This document shows, one piece after another, positions 59,741 to 64,000 of a stretch of DNA of 64,000 nt. Positions within the stretch are counted from its first letter, which is position 1. The number at the start of each line of letters is the position of its first letter. The notes under the pieces are model-generated. The model worked only from the letters and a program-made list of their open reading frames with translations, did no database searches and had not been told where the DNA came from. Origin of the DNA: an uncultured Ruminococcus sp. (GTDB taxonomy: Bacteria > Bacillota > Clostridia > Oscillospirales > Ruminococcaceae); assembly GCA_947627175.1 (NCBI GenBank), contig CANQVA010000002.1, forward strand, positions 1 through 64,000. Direction: 5' to 3'. The position numbers and the translations under genes were made by a program.

Positions 59741-61015
59741 ATGCGTTCTAATAAATCGGACAGCGGAATTATTGTCAAGATTCTCAGGAATGCAGTTCTT
59801 ATTTTATTTTTCATTATTTTTATAAGCATAGTTTATAATTTCCGCAACAGGGAAAGCACTACTGAATCGGCTCTTATGGCAGAGGCTATATCTTCAAAAA
59901 CTTTTAAAGGCGTTTTTATAAGGGACGAACAAGTTAAAAAATACAGCGGAAACGGTGTTTTAAGCTATGATGTTTCGGACGGCGGAAAACTCGGCATGGG
60001 GAGTATCATAGCGGAAGTATATCCCACTGATGCACAAATAAGTATAAACAGGGAAATAGAAAAGCTTGAAAAAGAACTTGAAATACTTGAAAAAATACAG
60101 AATCCCGGTACGCTTGAATCTGCCCAGCCTTTAAGTCTTTCGGCAAGTATAGAAGAAAATTTCCGCAATTATATATATTGCCGTGATATGGAAGATTATG
60201 AAACAGTTAAATCTGATATTGATACACTTCTTGTCGAAATGAGTACATATCAGATTATTACAAATGAAGTTGACAATTTCAATCAGCAGATTGAGGACAT
60301 CAATGCTGAACTTGAAGAACTGCGACAACAGTCGGTTCAGCCTGTTGAAGTTATAGTTTCTGACCGTCCTGCTTATTTTGCAAGTTATTGTGACGGATAT
60401 GAAGAAATTCTATCATCTGCAAATATAGGACAGCTTACTGTTGAACAGCTTGAAAGCATTGAGGACAAAAAGGAAAATGATGCTACCGTTGTCGGAAAAC
60501 TTATTGACGGATATAAATGGCATCTTGCAGGAATAGTTGACAATTCACGTAAAGAATACGAAATAGGCAGTTGGGTAAAACTTCGTTTTGAAACGTCGGC
60601 AGACACATATGACGCTGAAATAGTTGATATACGTGATGAGGGTAATCCGTCGGAAAGTATAATAGTTCTTGAATGCAGTCAGTTTAATGAAGAACTTGTT
60701 CAGCACAGATGCGAAACTGTTGAACTCATAAAGGGAAATTACAGAGGACTTAAAGTTCCGAGAGAAGCTATAAGATTTAAGGACATTCAGGAAGAAATAA
60801 CGCCTGAAAATACTACAGGAACGGCAACGGGAACAGAACCCGTTACTGAAAGCGTAAACTACAAAGGCGTTAATATTTTAAAGGGTGAACAGATTGAATT
60901 TAAAAAAATAGACGTTATATATGAGGGAAGCGACTATGTTCTTTCCGCAGTTCATGAAAATGACAGCAGTTATCTTTCACTGTATGATGATATTATGATT
61001 GAAGGTGTTGAATAA
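59741..61015 (+). CDS. HlyD-like membrane protein
   Basis: A 424-residue protein with one N-terminal membrane helix (about 18-36). A lipoyl/barrel-sandwich-like half motif (GVLSYDVSDGGKLGMGSIIAEVY), a coiled coil (INREIEKLEKELEILEKIQ; FNQQIEDINAELEELRQQ), and a second beta half (IGSWVKLRFETSADTYDAEI) follow. This is the membrane-fusion layout, but no ABC transporter is adjacent. Clostridia often carry such a gene beside yggS-sepF, which suggests a link to envelope or division. GTGATG-type ribosome binding site upstream. Confidence 0.75.
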   Translation: MRSNKSDSGIIVKILRNAVLILFFIIFISIVYNFRNRESTTESALMAEAISSKTFKGVFIRDEQVKKYSGNGVLSYDVSDGGKLGMGSIIAEVYPTDAQISINREIEKLEKELEILEKIQNPGTLESAQPLSLSASIEENFRNYIYCRDMEDYETVKSDIDTLLVEMSTYQIITNEVDNFNQQIEDINAELEELRQQSVQPVEVIVSDRPAYFASYCDGYEEILSSANIGQLTVEQLESIEDKKENDATVVGKLIDGYKWHLAGIVDNSRKEYEIGSWVKLRFETSADTYDAEIVDIRDEGNPSESIIVLECSQFNEELVQHRCETVELIKGNYRGLKVPREAIRFKDIQEEITPENTTGTATGTEPVTESVNYKGVNILKGEQIEFKKIDVIYEGSDYVLSAVHENDSSYLSLYDDIMIEGVE

Positions 61016-61016
61016 A

Positions 61017-61718
61017 GTGGAGAATAATTTCAGTTATATTGACGAAAACCTCCGCATTATACGTGAACGCACGGGAGAGGCTTTTTCAAAGTATCGTTCT
61101 CCGGAAGATACAGTCCGCATTATGGCTGTTACTAAAACAGTAGCCCCTGAAGCAGTCAATCACGCTGTTTCACTCGGGCTTGACCTTCTCGGCGAAAACC
61201 GTGTTCAGGAGTATCTTTCAAAAAAAGATATATATGAAAAGTCGGCAGAGGTTCACTTTATAGGAAGTTTACAGACGAATAAAGTTAAATACATAATAAA
61301 TTCGGTAAACATGATTCAGTCTGTTGACAGTCTGAAACTTGGCGAAACAATAAGCCGTCTTGCTATTAAAAACAATAAAGTCATGGATATTTTATGTGAA
61401 GTAAATATCGGCGGTGAAGATTCAAAAAGCGGTGTTTCCCCGTCGGCACTCAATGACCTTATTGAACAACTCGCTCAGCTTGAAGGCATACGCATAAGAG
61501 GTCTTATGACAATCCCTCCCCCGTCTGAAAGCGATATTTTTTTAGGAAGAATGCAGGAACTTTTCAACAGAACTGTTTCTGAAAAAAAAGACATAGTTTC
61601 AATGGACATACTTTCAATGGGAATGACCCACGATTACGCCGAAGCGGTTAAATTCGGCTCTACTCTTGTAAGAATAGGAACAGGACTTTTCGGGGCAAGG
61701 GATTACAGCCACAGATAA
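61017..61718 (+). CDS. ylmE: YggS/YlmE pyridoxal-phosphate-binding protein
   Basis: A 233-residue PLP-homeostasis protein with the Lys in MAVTKTVAPEAV, GENRVQEY, HFIGSLQTNKVKYI, SKSGVSP, and the phosphate-binding SMGMTHDYAEA. The GTG at 61017 has AGGTG 9 bp upstream and starts right after the HlyD-like stop codon. The further upstream TTG would overlap that gene. The cluster yggS-sepF-ylmH-divIVA-ileS is conserved in Firmicutes. Confidence 0.9.
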   Translation: MENNFSYIDENLRIIRERTGEAFSKYRSPEDTVRIMAVTKTVAPEAVNHAVSLGLDLLGENRVQEYLSKKDIYEKSAEVHFIGSLQTNKVKYIINSVNMIQSVDSLKLGETISRLAIKNNKVMDILCEVNIGGEDSKSGVSPSALNDLIEQLAQLEGIRIRGLMTIPPPSESDIFLGRMQELFNRTVSEKKDIVSMDILSMGMTHDYAEAVKFGSTLVRIGTGLFGARDYSHR

Positions 61719-61773
61719 ATTAAAAGACTTTTTGCTGTTTTTTGTTCGATATTCTTTCAGGACAGTATCCGTT

Positions 61774-61833
61774 CACGGAATACTCCGCATTTATTCCGTG
61801 TGTAGAATAATAAAATGAAATGCGGAGAAGGAG
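61774..61833 (+). promoter_or_regulatory. sepF leader with loop-complementary (pseudoknot-like) structure
   Basis: Hairpin 1 is CACGGAAT (61774-61781) with ATTCCGTG (61793-61800). Its loop, CTCCGCATTT (61783-61792), is perfectly complementary over 10 bases to AAATGCGGAG (61818-61827), which directly precedes the ribosome binding site AAGGAG (61828-61833). The two pairings can form a pseudoknot or exclude each other. Confidence 0.55.
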
Positions 61834-61840
61834 TACTAAT

Positions 61841-62350
61841 ATGAAACTAATTGATAATATCAAGGATTTTTTCTTTGCTTCTGAAGAAGATGACGACGAC
61901 GAACAGGTTGAAATGCCTGCTCCTGCACGCAAGTCTCCTGTTGAAATGCCTTCACAGCGTGAAGAAGTTGAAGAACCTGTAACCACTCCGCCACCGGTTC
62001 ATGAAAGCAATAATGAAAGACCAAGCGGAGGAAACGGACGTAGAAATAAGGTCGTAAATATTCAGACAACAGCACAACTTCAGGTTGTACTTGTAAAACC
62101 ATCAGCATTTACAGATGCAAAGCAGATTGCCGACCATCTTATTGCGAAGAAAACAGTTGTCCTTAATCTTGAAACGGCTTCTCCTGAAAACAAGAGGAGA
62201 ATAATTGACTTTCTTGTGGGCGTTGCATATGCAAACGGCGGAAGTCTTAAACCCGTTGCAAACCTTACTTATATTATAACTCCGTATAACGTAGGATTTA
62301 TAGGTGAGGATCTCGTCGGAGAACTTGAAAATAACGGTGTGTTTATATGA
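61841..62350 (+). CDS. sepF: Cell-division protein SepF
   Basis: A 169-residue FtsZ-associated protein. The N-terminal membrane-binding amphipathic helix is MKLIDNIKDFFFASEEDDD, followed by a Pro/Glu linker. The SepF core domain begins about residue 75 (VVNIQTTAQLQVVLVKPSAF; KKTVVLNLE; GVAYANGGSLKPV). It anchors and bundles FtsZ at the division ring. The ATG at 61841 has AAGGAG 7 bp upstream. The stop overlaps the ylmH start. Confidence 0.95.
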   Translation: MKLIDNIKDFFFASEEDDDDEQVEMPAPARKSPVEMPSQREEVEEPVTTPPPVHESNNERPSGGNGRRNKVVNIQTTAQLQVVLVKPSAFTDAKQIADHLIAKKTVVLNLETASPENKRRIIDFLVGVAYANGGSLKPVANLTYIITPYNVGFIGEDLVGELENNGVFI

Positions 62351-63108
62351 TGGACACATCGTCTGAAAAGTTTTTCCATGCAAGACTTGGCGATATAGTC
62401 AGACGGAGTGAACAGAACGGAATATGCAGTTTTTCCGATTTTCTTGACGAAAGGCAGTGTGCTGAAGCTGAAAAATGGTGTCTGCATAATACAGGCGGTC
62501 TGATATATAAATTCTGGGGCGGTTTTCCCGATGCTGAAAGAAAAATGCTTGCAGTATATCCTGACTACTATGAAGAATATATTATGCAGGATTTTCCGTT
62601 CAGATGCATTACTTTTACATACAGAAAAGAAGATAAACTTACTCACAGGGATTTTCTCGGTACATTTATGGGTATGCGTCTGAAACGTGACATAATAGGC
62701 GATATTATCGTCGGTGAGGGAATAACACAGGCTTTTGTGACAGATGTTGCAGGAAAACTTATATTGTCAACCGTTTCCAAAATCGGACGGACAAGCGTTA
62801 AGTGTTTCGGCGACAGACCCTTTGAAATGGAAGTCAAGCATGATTTCAAAAATATAAGCGGAACTGTTGCTTCACTCCGTCTTGACTGCGTTGTAAGCCT
62901 TGCAATCGGATTAAGCCGTGAAAAGTCCGCTTTGCTGATACGTGCCGGCAAAGTGGAAGTAAATCATTTTACGGCTGAATCCGTTTCGGAAGAAGTCCGT
63001 GAATCTGATGTGATTTCCGTCAGAGGTTACGGAAAATTCATTATGTCGGGACAGACGGGAATGACAAGAAAAAATCGTATACATATTATTCTGAAAAAAT
63101 TTGTTTAG
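62347..63108 (+). CDS. ylmH: YlmH, S4-domain RNA-binding protein
   Basis: A 253-residue protein with an N-terminal YlmH domain (CSFSDFLDERQCAEAE; FPFRCITFTY; DFLGTFMGM) and a C-terminal S4 domain (SREKSALLIRAGKVEVNH). YlmH-family proteins bind RNA and ribosomes and have been tied to ribosome quality control. The ATG overlaps sepF by 4 bp. Confidence 0.9.
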   Translation: MMDTSSEKFFHARLGDIVRRSEQNGICSFSDFLDERQCAEAEKWCLHNTGGLIYKFWGGFPDAERKMLAVYPDYYEEYIMQDFPFRCITFTYRKEDKLTHRDFLGTFMGMRLKRDIIGDIIVGEGITQAFVTDVAGKLILSTVSKIGRTSVKCFGDRPFEMEVKHDFKNISGTVASLRLDCVVSLAIGLSREKSALLIRAGKVEVNHFTAESVSEEVRESDVISVRGYGKFIMSGQTGMTRKNRIHIILKKFV

Positions 63109-63119
63109 AGGTGAAATAT

Positions 63120-63677
63120 ATGATTACTTCAAAAGATGTAAGAAACAAAAGATTTGAAAAAGCTGCTTTCGGCTATAAACAGGAAGAAATTGACGAGTTC
63201 TTTGCACAGCTTGAGGCGGAACTTGACGAAATGGAACGTGAACGCAATGAAGCAAATAATAAAATTCAGGTTCTTGCAGATAAAGTCCGTGAATACATGA
63301 GGGACGAGGACGCACTCAAAGATGCTCTACTTGGTGCCCAGAAACAGGGTCATAAAGTTATCAATGATGCACATGAAAAGGCTGAACAGATTATAGCAGA
63401 GGCACAGGCTAAAGCCGACGCTCTTGAAGATGAGGCAGTCCGCCAGCACGCTATAGCAATGGAAAAAAACCGTGAGGAAATAGCCAAAGAAAAAGAGGCT
63501 CTTATTGAGGCACAACAGCAAGTTGCAGATTTTAAGAAAAGTCTGTTTGATGTCTATAAAGAACATCTTGAACTTATTTCAACTATGCCCGAAACATATG
63601 AAGAGGCTACAGGACAAGTTCAGCCACAGACAGCTGAACAAATTGCGACTTCTATAATTTCGGAAGAGTTAGAATGA
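63120..63677 (+). CDS. divIVA: DivIVA-family polarity/division protein
   Basis: A 185-residue coiled-coil protein that binds negatively curved membrane. The N-terminal lipid-binding segment is MITSKDVRNKRFEKAAFGYK, followed by EEIDEFFAQLEAELDEME and long heptads to about residue 150. The ATG at 63120 has GAGGTGA upstream, so the GTG at 63111 is part of the ribosome binding site. It organises the poles and the septum with SepF. Confidence 0.93.
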   Translation: MITSKDVRNKRFEKAAFGYKQEEIDEFFAQLEAELDEMERERNEANNKIQVLADKVREYMRDEDALKDALLGAQKQGHKVINDAHEKAEQIIAEAQAKADALEDEAVRQHAIAMEKNREEIAKEKEALIEAQQQVADFKKSLFDVYKEHLELISTMPETYEEATGQVQPQTAEQIATSIISEELE

Positions 63678-63708
63678 TAATATGGAAATTCCTTAAAGGG
63701 AAAATATT

Positions 63709-63750
63709 ATGAAAGGAGAATTTTTCACAAAGTTGTGAAAAATCATGTAA
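63709..63750 (+). promoter_or_regulatory. Structured ileS leader with a 9-codon frame and start-stop
   Basis: A small frame MKGEFFTKL (63709-63738) has AAAGGG about 9 bp upstream. It ends inside a perfect hairpin, TTTTTCACAA (63721-63730) with TTGTGAAAAA (63733-63742). An ATG-TAA pair (63745-63750) follows, in frame with ileS. The only good ribosome binding site for ileS, AAAGGAG (63712-63718), lies before the hairpin. Confidence 0.45.
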
Positions 63751-63753
63751 AAA

Positions 63754-64000
63754 ATGTCATTGGATTACAATACTACCCTTAATTTACCTAAAACAGATTT
63801 CCCTATGCGTGGAAATCTTCCGAAAAGAGAACCGGCTACTCTTGAAAAATGGGAAAATGAAAGGCTTTATTATAAGATGATTGAAAAAAATCAGGGCAAG
63901 CCGTCATACATTCTTCACGATGGCCCACCTTATGCAAACGGTGAAATTCATCTCGGTACAGCTCTGAATAAAACTCTCAAAGACTTTATAGTAAAATATA
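63754..64000 (+). CDS. ileS: Isoleucyl-tRNA synthetase, N-terminal part (cut by window end)
   Basis: The first 82 residues of IleS are visible: [20 protein letters not shown], then [20 protein letters not shown] with the class I HIGH-type site (here [11 protein letters not shown]). A TAA at 63748 blocks any upstream extension, so the ATG at 63754 is the start. No T-box leader fits in the 76-bp gap to divIVA. The gene is presumably read from the division operon. Confidence 0.93.
   Translation, partial: MSLDYNTTLNLPKTDFPMRGNLPKREPATLEKWENERLYYKMIEKNQGKPSYILHDGPPYANGEIHLGTALNKTLKDFIVKY

Noticed and set aside
63678..63753. T-box riboswitch before ileS
   Set aside because: The gap is only 76 bp and lacks the T-box sequence and antiterminator.
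1..64000. tRNA or rRNA genes
   Set aside because: No cloverleaf with a T-loop GTTCRANNC or rRNA-like GC-rich stretch was found by reading both strands.

Overview
The window comes from an AT-rich, spore-forming, Gram-positive anaerobe of the class Clostridia, most like a cellulosome-producing Ruminococcus. The evidence is a GH48 exoglucanase carrying a ruminococcal-type dockerin, a second dockerin protein, sporulation genes (spoIIID, spoVM, a pdaA-like deacetylase), an LPxTG surface protein, and two conserved Firmicutes gene clusters in canonical order. The species assignment is inference. I see no rRNA, tRNA or CRISPR array.

Layout. 1-1.3 kb: an ispD-ispF fusion for isoprenoid precursors. 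1.3-2.7 kb (-): an LPxTG, Cna-B-type surface protein. 2.9-6.6 kb: two unrelated solitary TnpB elements (IS200/IS605 type, no tnpA) on either side of spoIIID, with a candidate small RNA between them. 6.6-15.2 kb: mixed single genes, namely glgB, a TetR-type regulator, DUF1540, ireB, a cytosolic GH3 glycosidase behind an array of 8-bp sites, a BFD-type 2Fe-2S protein, the pdaA-like deacetylase, an SPFH protein and a DUF1836 regulator. 15.4-22.8 kb: an acidic-tailed membrane protein, a D-2-hydroxyacid dehydrogenase, proB-proA, a very large charged repeat protein, a GH25 muramidase and a DUF2225 protein. 22.9-30.9 kb (-): tex, an alpha/beta hydrolase, and a gldA-gldF-gldG-DUF4340 ABC operon. 31.3-34.0 kb: the GH48-dockerin cellulase behind a consensus promoter and structured leader.

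34.2-47.1 kb is a near-continuous plus-strand cluster: yicC-remA-gmk-rpoZ-priA-def-fmt-rsmB-rlmN-prpC-prkC-rsgA-thiN-spoVM. It couples nucleotide supply, replication restart, translation initiation, ribosome maturation and PASTA-kinase signalling. rlmN is interrupted by an in-frame TAA at codon 30. The 27-codon spoVM closes the cluster. A minus-strand dockerin protein with no recognised catalytic domain follows.

49.0-64.0 kb is a second plus-strand run: miaB, a lipoprotein, ylbF, mutS, a GH3 NagZ-like lipoprotein with a Tyr-rich tail, a small unknown gene, mutL, miaA, hfq, an HlyD-like gene, yggS, sepF, ylmH, divIVA and the start of ileS. Mismatch repair and tRNA modification are followed by the division and polar-growth genes. 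Promoters are mostly close matches to TTGACA-17-TATAAT, so many transcription starts and translation starts could be fixed. Several leaders (sepF, ileS, spoVM, GH48, the cytosolic GH3) hold structures or repeats that suggest local regulation.
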